A stretch of 64,000 nucleotides of DNA from RPQJ01 sp963793675 (GTDB taxonomy: Bacteria > Pseudomonadota > Gammaproteobacteria > Steroidobacterales > Steroidobacteraceae): NCBI GenBank assembly GCA_963793675.1, contig CAWCBA010000007.1:75118-139117 (forward strand), given 5' to 3'. How positions within the stretch are numbered: position 1 is the stretch's first letter; each line of letters starts with the position of its first letter. The notes below the pieces were generated by a model. That model searched no databases, had not been told where the DNA came from, and saw nothing but the letters and a program-made list of their open reading frames with translations. Both the position numbers and the translations under genes were made by a program. Below are positions 55,740 through 64,000 of the stretch, piece after piece.

Positions 55740-56415
55740 ACCATTGATCCTCGCGTGCGACGGCGTGCACAAGCATTTCGAGGAAGCGGGGCAGCGCCTC
55801 GAGGTCCTCCGCGGGGTCGAATTGCAGGTGCGAGCGGGCGAGACGCTCGCCATCATCGGTGCCTCTGGTTCCGGCAAGACTACGCTGCTGCAGATCCTCG
55901 GCGGTCTCGACCTGCCGACGAGGGGGACGGTGCGACTGATGGGCATGGCCTTCGCCGAGTTGTCGGACGCCGCGCGCGGCGACCTGCGCAACCGCGCGCT
56001 CGGCTTCGTATACCAGTTCCATCACCTGTTGCCTGAATTCAGCGCGCTCGAGAACGTGGCGATGCCGCTGCTCGTGCGACGCACCTCGGCGGCGGATGCA
56101 CGGCGCGAAGCGCAATGGTTGCTGGAGCGCGTGGGCCTGGGTCAGCGGCTCACCCATCGGCCATCGCAGCTCTCGGGCGGTGAGCGGCAGCGTGCAGCCG
56201 TGGCGCGCGCGCTGGTGACGCGACCGAAGCTCGTGCTGGCGGATGAACCGACCGGCAACCTCGATGGCCGCAACGCCGAGGGCGTGCTCGAACTCATGCT
56301 CGAGCTGAACCGCGAGCTCGGCACCAGCCTGGTGCTGGTCACGCATTCGAGTGAAATCGCCGCGCGCATGCAGCGCGTCCTCACCCTGCAGGATGGCCAG
56401 CTGGTCGAGGGCTGA
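55732..56415 (+). CDS. lolD: LolD, lipoprotein-releasing ABC transporter ATPase
   Basis: LolD powers LolCE. The 227-residue ATPase has Walker A GASGSGKTTLL, Q-loop YQFHHLLPEFSALENVAMP (the LolD-typical region), signature LSGGERQRAAVARALV, Walker B LVLADEPTGNLD and the H-loop VTHSSEIA. It overlaps lolE by eight bases. lolC-lolE-lolD order differs from the E. coli lolC-lolD-lolE arrangement. Confidence 0.95.
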   Translation: MTEPLILACDGVHKHFEEAGQRLEVLRGVELQVRAGETLAIIGASGSGKTTLLQILGGLDLPTRGTVRLMGMAFAELSDAARGDLRNRALGFVYQFHHLLPEFSALENVAMPLLVRRTSAADARREAQWLLERVGLGQRLTHRPSQLSGGERQRAAVARALVTRPKLVLADEPTGNLDGRNAEGVLELMLELNRELGTSLVLVTHSSEIAARMQRVLTLQDGQLVEG

Positions 56416-56501
56416 ATCGGGCTGAAGGCGCCGATTAGTCGCGTCGCCAATGACTGCGGCTGCCCCGCACGCTGACCTCCTCGCGGTCGGGGCGTCGAAA
56501 C

Positions 56502-58805
56502 ATGTGGCAAATGGCGGCAGGCCTCCTGGCGGGCTCCTGTGCAGTGCTCAGCCTGCCGCAGGCGCCTCCGGTCGCGCTGGTGTGGACCAGCCTATGCGCG
56601 AGCCTCGCTGGCGCCAGCGCCTGGCGCAAGACCTGGCTGCTGGGCCCCGGGGTGGGGTTCTGGCTCACCGCCCTGCAACTCAATGCCGGGCTCGCCGACC
56701 GGCTGAACCCGGCTCTGGAAGGGCAGGCAGTGCGCGTGCGTGGCGTGGTCACGAGCGTGCCGCAGGGGACGCTCGACGTGCTCAAGTTCCGTTTTGCGCC
56801 CCTGCCGGACGGCGACTCACGATCGCTGCCCCGGCTCATCGAGCTGACCTGGTACGACGCCCCCACCCGGGTCGATGCCGCGGAGACGCTCGAACTTGAA
56901 GTGAAACTGCGTCGTCCCCGCGGGTTTGCCAATCCGGGCGGACACGACAACGAGTCGCGGATGCTGCGCGATCGTGTTGGCGCAAGCGGCTACGTGCGTT
57001 CCGGCGAACGACTCGGCCGCGAACCGAACGCTGCATTCAAGTACCCGGTGCTGCTCGCGCGCGCGAAAGTCGCGCTGATCATTCGTGAAGCACTCGGCGA
57101 ACGGCCCGCAGCCGGCATCGTCGCCGGGCTCGCCGTCGGTCTCCAGGACGCGCTGAGCCGCGAGCAGTGGCTGCAGCTCTCGCGCAGCGGCACCAGCCAC
57201 CTGATGGCGATCTCGGGCCTGCACATCGCGATGGTGGCCGCGGTCTTTGCCTGGCTCGGTGGGCGAGTGCAGCGATTGCGGCAGCGCCGTGGTGCGACCG
57301 GCGCCACGCGCGACGCGTCGGTCGTTGCAGCGGCGATCGCAGCGTTCGGCTACAGCCTGCTGGCGGGCTGGTCCGTGCCGACGCAACGCACGATGGTCAT
57401 GATCGCGTGTGGCGCCGCTGCGCTCCTGTTGCGTCGACGGATCGGCGTCGCCGATGGGCTGGGTTTCTGCGTGGTCGGCGTGCTGTTGCTCGACCCGCTG
57501 GCGCCGCTCGCAGCCGGGTTCTGGTTGTCGTTCGGCGCCGTGGCCGTGATTCTCTACGGCGCCACCGGGCACGTCCGGCCCCCCGGTTTCGTACGCAGCT
57601 ACCTGCTGGTCCAGGTCGTCGTCACACTGGGACTCGTGCCCGTCCTCGCGGGCAGCTTCGGCTCGGTGTCGCTCGTGTCCGCGCTGGTCAACCTGTATGC
57701 GATTCCGCTCTATACGCTGCTGGTTGTGCCCGCGGTGCTGGTGTCGTGCGCCGTGGCGATGATTGCCGCTGGCACAGGCACGGTCCTGCTTGGCTGGACC
57801 GGCCGGTTGATCGAATCGACGTGGCCATTGATCGAGGTGCCGGCGTCATGGCCGCTCGCCACCTGGTCGGTCGCCGGGCCCGATGGCATCGCGTGGTTCG
57901 CACTCATCCTTGGCACGCTCGCGGCCCTGTCACCCTTGCCGGTCCCGGGTCGCACTGCCGGCGGCGTACTGATTGCTGCAGCCTGCCTGTGGCGGCCTGC
58001 GCTCGTGCCGGAAGGGGTCGCGCGCGTCACGATTCTCGACGTCGGGCAGGGACTGTCGGTCGTGATCGAAACGCGCCGGCACACGCTCGTCTACGACGCA
58101 GGCCCCTCGTTCCGCACGGGCAGCGACACCGGGCAACTCGTCGTGGTTCCGTTCCTGAAGTCACGCGGCATTCGAGCGGTGGATCGCGTCGTGGTGAGCC
58201 ATGACGATGACGATCACAAGGGCGGGGCAGGCAGCGTGCTCGGCCTCATGCACGCGCGCACCCTGATCCTGGGGCCGAGCCTGCGGGCGAACACGCTCAA
58301 CGACATCGATGCGCAGCTGACGCGGGACACCTGCCGGCGTGGCGAGGCATGGACCTGGAATGGAGTCGGTTTCCGCTGGATACACCCCGGCGACGTCAAG
58401 TACGAGCGGGACAACGACAGTTCATGCGTATTGCTGGTAAACGCAGGCGAGCACGCGGTGCTCGTCACCGGCGACATCGAGGCCGAAGCTGAGGGTGAAT
58501 TGGTGCGCGCGGGCGTCCTGGCACCGGTCGATATCGTGGTCGTGCCGCACCATGGCAGCCGCACTTCTTCGACGCAGGACTTTGTGGCTGCGTCACGGCC
58601 GCGCTGGGCGGTCTATGCAGTGGGGTACCGCAACCGCTGGAATTTCCCCGTGCGGCGCGTCGTGGAGCGCTGGGAGCAAGCTGGAGCCCAGGGAGTGCGG
58701 ACGAGCGATGGCGGAGCGATCACGTTCGAGCTCGTACCCGGACGCGCCCTGGCGCGGCCGATCGAATGGCGGCGCGAACATCCGCGCCCATGGCGCGATC
58801 CTTGA
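56502..58805 (+). CDS. comEC: ComEC/Rec2 family DNA-uptake channel
   Basis: ComEC is the inner-membrane channel for single-stranded DNA in natural transformation. The 767-residue protein has N-terminal helices and a DUF4131 OB-like domain (VRVRGVVTSVPQGTLDVLKF). The central Competence domain with multiple transmembrane helices starts near SRSGTSHLMAISGLHIAMVA. A C-terminal metallo-beta-lactamase-like domain follows (ILDVGQGLSVVIE, and VVSHDDDDHKGG with the HxDxDH metal motif at about residues 565-575). It sits in the lolCDE-msbA neighbourhood as in many Gammaproteobacteria. No other competence genes are in the window. Confidence 0.93.
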   Translation: MWQMAAGLLAGSCAVLSLPQAPPVALVWTSLCASLAGASAWRKTWLLGPGVGFWLTALQLNAGLADRLNPALEGQAVRVRGVVTSVPQGTLDVLKFRFAPLPDGDSRSLPRLIELTWYDAPTRVDAAETLELEVKLRRPRGFANPGGHDNESRMLRDRVGASGYVRSGERLGREPNAAFKYPVLLARAKVALIIREALGERPAAGIVAGLAVGLQDALSREQWLQLSRSGTSHLMAISGLHIAMVAAVFAWLGGRVQRLRQRRGATGATRDASVVAAAIAAFGYSLLAGWSVPTQRTMVMIACGAAALLLRRRIGVADGLGFCVVGVLLLDPLAPLAAGFWLSFGAVAVILYGATGHVRPPGFVRSYLLVQVVVTLGLVPVLAGSFGSVSLVSALVNLYAIPLYTLLVVPAVLVSCAVAMIAAGTGTVLLGWTGRLIESTWPLIEVPASWPLATWSVAGPDGIAWFALILGTLAALSPLPVPGRTAGGVLIAAACLWRPALVPEGVARVTILDVGQGLSVVIETRRHTLVYDAGPSFRTGSDTGQLVVVPFLKSRGIRAVDRVVVSHDDDDHKGGAGSVLGLMHARTLILGPSLRANTLNDIDAQLTRDTCRRGEAWTWNGVGFRWIHPGDVKYERDNDSSCVLLVNAGEHAVLVTGDIEAEAEGELVRAGVLAPVDIVVVPHHGSRTSSTQDFVAASRPRWAVYAVGYRNRWNFPVRRVVERWEQAGAQGVRTSDGGAITFELVPGRALARPIEWRREHPRPWRDP

Positions 58806-58887
58806 ACCATGCCCGTCGCCGCGGAGGAGGGGTTCCAGTATCATCGGCAGGTCATTTCTGCCGGACACAGGGACTCGAGCACGCGAC

Positions 58888-59568
58888 ATGTTCGAAATCG
58901 TGAAGGCCGGCGGCATCGTCATGGTGCCGCTCATCCTCTGCTCCATACTTGCCGCCGCCATCACGCTCGAGCGCCTCTGGACGCTGCGGAGCCAGCGCGT
59001 CGTGCCCGAGGAACTCGTGGACAAGGTGTGGCGCTGGGTCGAAAACCGTACCCTGTCCGACAAGCAGATCCTCGCTCTGCAGCAGCACTCGCCGCTCGGG
59101 CGCGTGCTGGCGGCCGGGCTCGCCAATCGCCACCGCGACCGCTCACTGATGATCGAGGCGATCGAGGACGCCGGACGCCACGTCGCCCACGAACTCGAGC
59201 GGTACCTGAATGCCCTTGGCACGATCGCGGCCATCTCGCCGTTGCTCGGCCTGCTCGGGACCGTCACCGGCATGATCCGGACGTTCAAGGCGATCACGCT
59301 CGCCGGCGTCGGGAACCCGACGGCCATGGCGTCGGGCATCGCCGAGGCGCTCATCACGACCGCGACGGGCCTCATCATCGCGATTCCGGCGCTGGTGGCG
59401 TACCGCATGCTGCGCAGCCGGGTCGACGGACACGTCATCGACATGGAAAAGGAGTCGCTCAAGCTGGTGCAGGCGATCGACCGCGCGAGCGCGCTGCGTC
59501 CCGGGTCCGCAGTCGAGATCGGCTCCGCGCTGTCGGACCCGCCGGACTCGCAGGAAGCCGTGGCTTGA
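58888..59568 (+). CDS. exbB: ExbB/TolQ/MotA family proton channel protein
   Basis: The 226-residue protein has three transmembrane helices: one near the N-terminus (GGIVMVPLILCSILAAAITLE) and two forming the proton channel (AISPLLGLLGTVTGMIRTF and GIAEALITTATGLIIAIPAL), which is the ExbB/TolQ signature. With the ExbD gene that overlaps it, it would energise an outer-membrane or envelope process. No TonB gene is nearby. Position between comEC and msbA is common in this class and the pair is sometimes called exbB2-exbD2. Confidence 0.9.
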   Translation: MFEIVKAGGIVMVPLILCSILAAAITLERLWTLRSQRVVPEELVDKVWRWVENRTLSDKQILALQQHSPLGRVLAAGLANRHRDRSLMIEAIEDAGRHVAHELERYLNALGTIAAISPLLGLLGTVTGMIRTFKAITLAGVGNPTAMASGIAEALITTATGLIIAIPALVAYRMLRSRVDGHVIDMEKESLKLVQAIDRASALRPGSAVEIGSALSDPPDSQEAVA

Positions 59569-59993
59569 AATTCCAGCGGAAGCAGCGGGAGGAGGTCGAG
59601 CTCAACATGACGTCGCTGATCGACGTCGTACTGCTGCTGCTGATCTTCTTCATGATGTCGACCAAGTTCATCGACGAGGGGCGGCTGCACGTGCGATTGC
59701 CCGCAGCCGGTGTCCAGCCCGATCAGTCCTCGCTCAAGGAAACCGTCGAGATCGAGGTGACCGCCGAAGGCAATTACCGCGTGGGCGGTCGCGATCTCGT
59801 CAACAACAGTCCGGACACGCTCGCCACGGCACTGGCGCGCGCCACCAACGGCAACCGCGCGCAGCCCCTCACGATCCGCGCCGACGCACGGGCCGTGCAC
59901 CAGTCGGTCGTCACGGCGATGGACGTCGCGGGGCGACTCGGCTATCGCCAGATCAACATCGCCACGGTTCACGATGGGTCGGAAAGCCGATAA
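59565..59993 (+). CDS. exbD: ExbD/TolR family protein
   Basis: The 142-residue partner of ExbB has a short cytoplasmic N-terminus (KFQRKQREEVELNMTSLID), one transmembrane helix with the functional aspartate (LIDVVLLLLIFFMMSTKF) and a periplasmic domain ending in GYRQINIATV. Start is a TTG overlapping the exbB stop. It overlaps msbA by 20 bases, suggesting that the flippase is co-translated. Confidence 0.9.
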   Translation: MKFQRKQREEVELNMTSLIDVVLLLLIFFMMSTKFIDEGRLHVRLPAAGVQPDQSSLKETVEIEVTAEGNYRVGGRDLVNNSPDTLATALARATNGNRAQPLTIRADARAVHQSVVTAMDVAGRLGYRQINIATVHDGSESR

Positions 59994-61740
59994 GCGCATA
60001 GACCTCAAGATGCCGGAGGGCGCCCTGCAGACGTACAAGCGTCTGCTCGGCTACCTGCGGCCGCACAAGGCCATGTTCGCCGTCGGCGTGATCGGCATGA
60101 CGATCTTCGCCGCGACCGACGCGGGCTGGGCTGCATTCGTGAAGTTCTTCCTCGACGGCACCTTCGTCGCCAGGGATCCGCGCATGGTCTGGCTGGTGCC
60201 TGTGGCGCTCGTCGGACTCTTCATCCTGCGCGGCGTCGGCGATTTCATGCAGACCTACTGCCCGGGCTTCGTCGGCCGGCACATCGTGAAGACGCTGCGC
60301 GGACAGATATTCGAGCGCTACGTGCACCTGCCGGTGGCGTATTTCGACACCAATACGTCGGGCGTGCTGTTGTCCAAGCTCACCTACAACACGGAGCAGG
60401 TGGCCACGGCGACGACCGATTCGGTCACGGTGTTCATCCGCGACACGCTGACGATCATCGGCCTGATCGGCTACCTGCTCTACCTCAACCCGAAGCTCAC
60501 GCTGTTCAGCCTGATCGTGGGCCCGCTGATCGCGGTGCTGATCCGCAAGATCAACCTGCTGTTCCGCCGCTACAGCCGGCGCATACAGAACTCGATGGGC
60601 GACGTCACGCGCGTCGCCAAGGAAGCGATCGAGGCGCCGCGGGTGATCCGCGTCTTCAACGCGCAGGACTACGAAGCGCGGATGTTCGACGAGGTGACCG
60701 AGCACAACCGCCGCTCGCACATGAAGCTCATGATGACCAAGGGCATGAGCAATCCCATCGTGCAGACGATCGCGGCCATCGGCCTGGCGGGCGTGCTGTA
60801 CCTGGCGACGGTCGACGCCATCAATGGCCTGATGACAGTGGGCGAGTTCACGTCGTTCATCGCGGCGCTGATGCTGATCACGGCGCCGCTGCGCCGCCTG
60901 GTAAACGTCGCAGGGCCGCTGCAGCAGGGCATCGCAGCCGCGCAGAGCATTTTCGAGGTGCTCGACGCCCCGCTCGAGGACCAGGGCGGCGCGTTCCGGC
61001 TGGATCGTGCGCGCGGTGAGGTCGAGTACCGAAATGTCGAATTCAAGTACCCGGCGTCGGCGGATCCCGTGCTGCACGGCGTGAGCTTTCACGCGCGGCC
61101 GGGCGAGAAGATCGCGATCGTGGGCCGTTCCGGCAGCGGCAAGTCGACGCTGGTGGGATTTCTGCCGCGCTTCTATGACCCGACGGCGGGGCAGGTGCTG
61201 GTCGACGGCCACGACGTGCGCGAATTTTCGCTCGGCGCCCTGCGCTCGCAGGTCAGCCTGGTGAGCCAGGACGTGGTGCTGTTCAACGACACGATCAGGA
61301 GCAACATCGCCTTCGGCTTTCCAGCGACAGCGGCCGAAATCGAAGCCGCCGCCGCGACCGCACGCGTCAATGAGTTCAGCGCGCAATTGCCACTCGGGCT
61401 CGACACCGTGGTGGGCGATCGTGGCACTCTGCTGTCGGGCGGCCAGCGCCAGCGAATTGCGATCGCGCGCGCGTTGCTGCGGAACACGCCGATCCTGATC
61501 CTGGACGAGGCGACCTCGGCGCTCGATACCGAGATCGAACGGCAGATCCAGGACCAGCTCGAAGCGCTGATGGCCAATCGTACGACGCTCGTGATCGCGC
61601 ACCGCTTGTCGACGGTCGAGAAAGCCGACCGCATTCTCGTCATGGATTCGGGGCGCGTCGTGGAGTCCGGGACGCACCGGGAATTGCTGGCGCGCGACGG
61701 CCAGTACGCCGTGCTGCACCGGCTGCAGTTCAACGACTGA
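59974..61740 (+). CDS. msbA: MsbA, lipid A export ABC transporter
   Basis: MsbA flips core-lipid A across the inner membrane. The 588-residue half-transporter has six transmembrane helices in its N-terminal half, with the coupling segments PVAYFDTNTSGVLLSKLTYN and NAQDYEARMFDEVTEHNRRS. The nucleotide-binding domain has Walker A GRSGSGKSTLVGF, signature LSGGQRQRIAIARALL, Walker B LILDEATSALD and the H-loop IAHRLSTV. An ATG at 60010 is an alternative start. lpxK follows after three bases, the usual msbA-lpxK pair. Confidence 0.95.
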   Translation: MGRKADKRIDLKMPEGALQTYKRLLGYLRPHKAMFAVGVIGMTIFAATDAGWAAFVKFFLDGTFVARDPRMVWLVPVALVGLFILRGVGDFMQTYCPGFVGRHIVKTLRGQIFERYVHLPVAYFDTNTSGVLLSKLTYNTEQVATATTDSVTVFIRDTLTIIGLIGYLLYLNPKLTLFSLIVGPLIAVLIRKINLLFRRYSRRIQNSMGDVTRVAKEAIEAPRVIRVFNAQDYEARMFDEVTEHNRRSHMKLMMTKGMSNPIVQTIAAIGLAGVLYLATVDAINGLMTVGEFTSFIAALMLITAPLRRLVNVAGPLQQGIAAAQSIFEVLDAPLEDQGGAFRLDRARGEVEYRNVEFKYPASADPVLHGVSFHARPGEKIAIVGRSGSGKSTLVGFLPRFYDPTAGQVLVDGHDVREFSLGALRSQVSLVSQDVVLFNDTIRSNIAFGFPATAAEIEAAAATARVNEFSAQLPLGLDTVVGDRGTLLSGGQRQRIAIARALLRNTPILILDEATSALDTEIERQIQDQLEALMANRTTLVIAHRLSTVEKADRILVMDSGRVVESGTHRELLARDGQYAVLHRLQFND

Positions 61741-61743
61741 CGC

Positions 61744-62787
61744 ATGTCGCTCGATGCGCGGCTGCAGAGCGTCTGGTATGGCCCCGCCTGGCGCAGCCTG
61801 CCGCTGTGGCCGCTGGCCCTGCTGTACCGACTGATCATCAGCTTGCGTGCGCTGGCGTATCGCAGCGGCTTGCTTCGCGTCGAGCACGTCGACGTGCCGG
61901 TCATCGTCGTCGGCAACCTGACGGTCGGCGGCACCGGCAAGACTCCCGTTGCCGCCTGGCTCGCGCGACAGCTCGAGAGTCGCGGCAGGCGGGTCGGGGT
62001 CGTGCTGCGCGGCTACGGTGGATCGCATCGCGGTGCGCCAAGGGTCGTGACGCCGGCGGACGATCCGAGCGTCACCGGCGATGAGGCGCTGGTGCACGCC
62101 CGGCGTGGCGTGCACACGGTGGTGATCGGCGCGGATCGGGTGGCGGCGGCGCAGCTCGCGGCTGTCCAGGGTGCGGAGGTCGTCATCTGCGATGACGGGC
62201 TCCAGCACGTTCGCCTGGCGCGCAACTATGAAATCGCGGTTGTCGACGGCGCGCGCTGGTTCGGTAATCGTCGGCTGTTGCCGGCCGGTCCACTGCGCGA
62301 GCCCGCAGGCGAGCTGGAATCGGTCCACGCGGTCGTCGTGACGGAGCGTGGCGGGGAAAAGCGCACGGAGTTTGCAGTGCGATCGCCGCTGCTGGTGCAC
62401 GCGCGGCTTCAACTCGGCGATGCAGTGAACCTGCTGACGGGCGAGCGCAGGCCTCTGGACGGCTTTGCGCAGGCCTCCAACCTGCACGCGATTGCCGGCA
62501 TCGGCCATCCCGACGCCTTCTTTCGCGGTCTCGCGGAGCGTGGATTGGTCGTCAAGCCGCATGCATTGCCGGACCACTCGCCACTGGCGCCCGGGACCCT
62601 GCCGTTCCCCGCGGACGCCATTGTCCTGATGACCGAGAAAGATGCCGTAAAATGCCGGCAACTCGCCCGACCCGAATGGTGGTGGGTCGATCTGGAAGTG
62701 AGCATCGACCGTGCGGAAGCCGCGGCGTTGCTCGCATCCGTTCTTGAACGCACCGGACTGGCCGGTGCGGGAGTGCCTCTTGGATAA
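61744..62787 (+). CDS. lpxK: LpxK, tetraacyldisaccharide 4'-kinase
   Basis: LpxK phosphorylates the 4' position of the lipid A disaccharide to form lipid IVA. The 347-residue protein has an N-terminal membrane-associated helix (LWPLALLYRLIISLRALAYR), Walker A VGNLTVGGTGKTPVAAW, VLRGYGGSHRG, CDDGLQHVRLARNYEI and MTEKDAVKCRQLARPEWWW. All are family landmarks. It overlaps the Trm112-like gene by eight bases. Confidence 0.95.
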   Translation: MSLDARLQSVWYGPAWRSLPLWPLALLYRLIISLRALAYRSGLLRVEHVDVPVIVVGNLTVGGTGKTPVAAWLARQLESRGRRVGVVLRGYGGSHRGAPRVVTPADDPSVTGDEALVHARRGVHTVVIGADRVAAAQLAAVQGAEVVICDDGLQHVRLARNYEIAVVDGARWFGNRRLLPAGPLREPAGELESVHAVVVTERGGEKRTEFAVRSPLLVHARLQLGDAVNLLTGERRPLDGFAQASNLHAIAGIGHPDAFFRGLAERGLVVKPHALPDHSPLAPGTLPFPADAIVLMTEKDAVKCRQLARPEWWWVDLEVSIDRAEAAALLASVLERTGLAGAGVPLG

Positions 62788-62968
62788 CAAGTTGTTCGAT
62801 ATCCTTGCCTGCCCGCTCTGCAAGGGGCCCCTGCAATGGCATCGCGACGAGCAGTCCCTGGTCTGCCGCGCCGACCGGCTGGCGTTTCCGGTGCGCGATG
62901 GTGTCCCTGCGATGCTCGAGGAAGAGGCGCGCCGCCTGAATTCCGACGACCCGCTGCTCAAGGACTGA
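62780..62968 (+). CDS. Trm112/YcaR-like zinc-ribbon protein
   Basis: The 62-residue protein begins at TTG 62780, giving DNKLFDILACPLCKGPLQW, then LVCRADRLAFPVRDGVPAML, and matches E. coli YcaR in the CPxC pair, the third cysteine and the LAFPxRDGxP motif. Trm112 in eukaryotes and archaea activates methyltransferases; the bacterial role is not known. It lies between lpxK and kdsB exactly as ycaR does in E. coli. Confidence 0.88.
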   Translation: MDNKLFDILACPLCKGPLQWHRDEQSLVCRADRLAFPVRDGVPAMLEEEARRLNSDDPLLKD

Positions 62969-62974
62969 GCGACA

Positions 62975-63768
62975 GTGGCCTATCACGTGGTCATACCGGC
63001 GCGTTACGCCTCGACGCGCCTGCCCGGCAAGCCGCTGCTCGACATCGGCGGCCGTACGATGATCCAGCGCGTGGTGGAACAGGCGGCGGCAAGCCACGCC
63101 GACCAGGTGCTGGTCGCCACCGACGACGAACGAATTGCAGCGGCAGTGCACGACCCACGGGGACGCGCGTCGTTGATCGCCATGATGACCGATGCCGCAT
63201 TGCCGTCCGGCACGGATCGTGTCGCCGCCGTCGCACGCGAGCAGTCCTGGTCCGACGACACGATCGTCGTCAACGTGCAGGGGGACGAACCGTTCGTGCC
63301 ACCACGCCTGATCGACCAGGTGGCGGGTCTGCTGGAGCGCGATACCGCGGCCGCTGTCGCTACGCTTGCGACCCCGATCGAGTCGCTGCGCGATTTTCTC
63401 GATCCCAACGTGGTCAAGGTGGTTTTGGCGGCCGATGGCGCGGCGCTGTATTTCAGCCGCGCGCCGATCCCCTGGTCGCGCGATGGCGCGAGCGCCGGGC
63501 TCGGCAGCCAGACCCGACTATTACCGGGGCGTTGCGGCACGTGGGCCTGTACGCGTATCGCGTCGGGGCGCTGAAACGCATCACGGCCATGGCGCCTTCG
63601 AGCTACGAGCAGACGGAAAAGCTGGAACAGTTGCGCGCCCTGCAGGCGGGGCTGCGCATCACGGTGGCCCTGTGCGTCGAACCGCCCGGACCTGGAATCG
63701 ATACCGACGCTGACATGCAGCGCGCACGCACGCGCGCCGCCGCCGAACCTGGAGCAGGACGACCATGA
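62975..63768 (+). CDS. kdsB: KdsB, CMP-KDO synthetase, interrupted by two probable +1 frameshifts near 63513 and 63528
   Basis: KdsB activates KDO as CMP-KDO for transfer to lipid A. The GTG start gives YHVVIPARYASTRLPGKPLL (nucleotide-binding loop), QVLVATDDERIA and VNVQGDEPFVPP, up to YFSRAPIPWSRDGASAGLGS. A short piece in a second frame (PDYYR) is followed in a third frame by ALRHVGLYAYRVGALKRIT, SYEQTEKLEQLRALQ and PGPGIDTDADM. Extra bases at about 63512-63515 and 63528 restore a family-length protein. The stop overlaps the next gene's ATG. Confidence 0.88.
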
Positions 63769-64000
63769 ATGAACCGATGCTGGTGGCGTTTGGCATCACG
63801 GTCACGCCGTGGAAGCTCATCGGTTACATCGGCGTCGCGCTGTTCGCGGGCCGCTGGTTCGTGCAGATGTTCTATTCGCGGCGCCACGGCCGGCCCGTCG
63901 TCCCGACGGTGTTCTGGCTGATGAGCATCACCGGCAGCCTGCTGCTGTTGTCGTACTTCACGTTCGGCAAGAACGACTCGGTGGGCATCCTCTCGAACCT
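63765..64000 (+). CDS. Lipid-A-disaccharide-synthase N-terminal-domain (LAB_N) membrane protein, cut by window end
   Basis: The visible 78 residues show two hydrophobic segments (LIGYIGVALFAGRWFVQMFY and FWLMSITGSLLLLSYFTF) with RHGRPVVPTVFWLMS between them. This is the pattern of the small LAB_N membrane family, whose members resemble nothing in the LpxB catalytic core despite the name. In many genomes these proteins accompany a polyprenyl-phosphate glycosyltransferase acting on lipid A or a carrier lipid; such a partner would lie beyond the window. The ATG overlaps the kdsB stop. Confidence 0.8.
   Translation, partial: MNEPMLVAFGITVTPWKLIGYIGVALFAGRWFVQMFYSRRHGRPVVPTVFWLMSITGSLLLLSYFTFGKNDSVGILSN

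Overview
The window is a dense, GC-rich (roughly two-thirds G+C) stretch of bacterial chromosome, almost entirely housekeeping genes. The gene order is typical of Gammaproteobacteria: bamA-skp-lpxD-fabZ-lpxA-lpxB-rnhB-dnaE-accA, tilS-pyrG-kdsA-eno-ftsB-ispD-ispF-truD, surE-pcm, recJ-prfB-lysS, sdhCDAB-sdhE, rpoE-rseABC, lepA-lepB-rnc-era-recO-pdxJ-acpS, lolCDE and comEC-exbBD-msbA-lpxK-kdsB. An RpfE-like gene beside recJ-prfB-lysS and an SDHAF4-type protein in front of sdhC point towards the Xanthomonadales/Steroidobacter side of the class. This placement is inferred from synteny, not from a phylogeny.

Layout. 1-10072: outer-membrane assembly and lipid A synthesis, RNase HII and the replicative polymerase. 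10171-19779: a TerB-like protein, acetyl-CoA carboxylase alpha, tRNA-Ile lysidine synthetase, CTP synthase, KDO-8-P synthase, enolase, FtsB, IspD and a single frame that joins IspF to TruD. 19788-27783: an Smr protein, SurE, Pcm, an Mth938-like protein, the RpfE-like protein, RecJ, RF2 with its programmed frameshift, and LysS. 27953-29984: a small accessory-looking patch with a quinone-reductase-like enzyme, a GST and a remnant of a TPR protein. 29981-38338: YgfZ, the succinate dehydrogenase operon with two assembly factors, and the sigma-E operon. 38393-48194: the lepA to nagZ translation, RNA-processing and cell-wall block. 48228-53048: a degenerate GGDEF protein, mfd and a small exported protein. 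53224-64000: lipoprotein sorting (LolCDE), ComEC, ExbBD and lipid A/KDO genes, ending inside a LpxB-N-domain protein.

The genes converge on envelope construction: BamA and Skp for outer-membrane proteins, LpxA/D/B/K, KdsA, KdsB and MsbA for lipid A-KDO, LolCDE for lipoproteins, and the RpoE/RseABC stress circuit that in relatives controls many of these genes. Most genes overlap or sit within a few bases of the next, implying long operons. No gene-free stretch exceeds 300 bases, and I see no tRNA, rRNA, CRISPR array or insertion sequence.

The most conspicuous oddity is that eight genes, several of them normally essential, are each interrupted by one or two single-base shifts. All twelve shifts are in the same direction (one extra base). 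This looks like a sequence-quality signature more than biology. I found no convincing new biological system. The best leads are a REP-like repeat family, a sigma-E-type promoter motif inside the annotated start of rpoE, the IspF-TruD joined frame, the inactive-looking GGDEF protein, and the pairing of two succinate dehydrogenase assembly factors in one operon.
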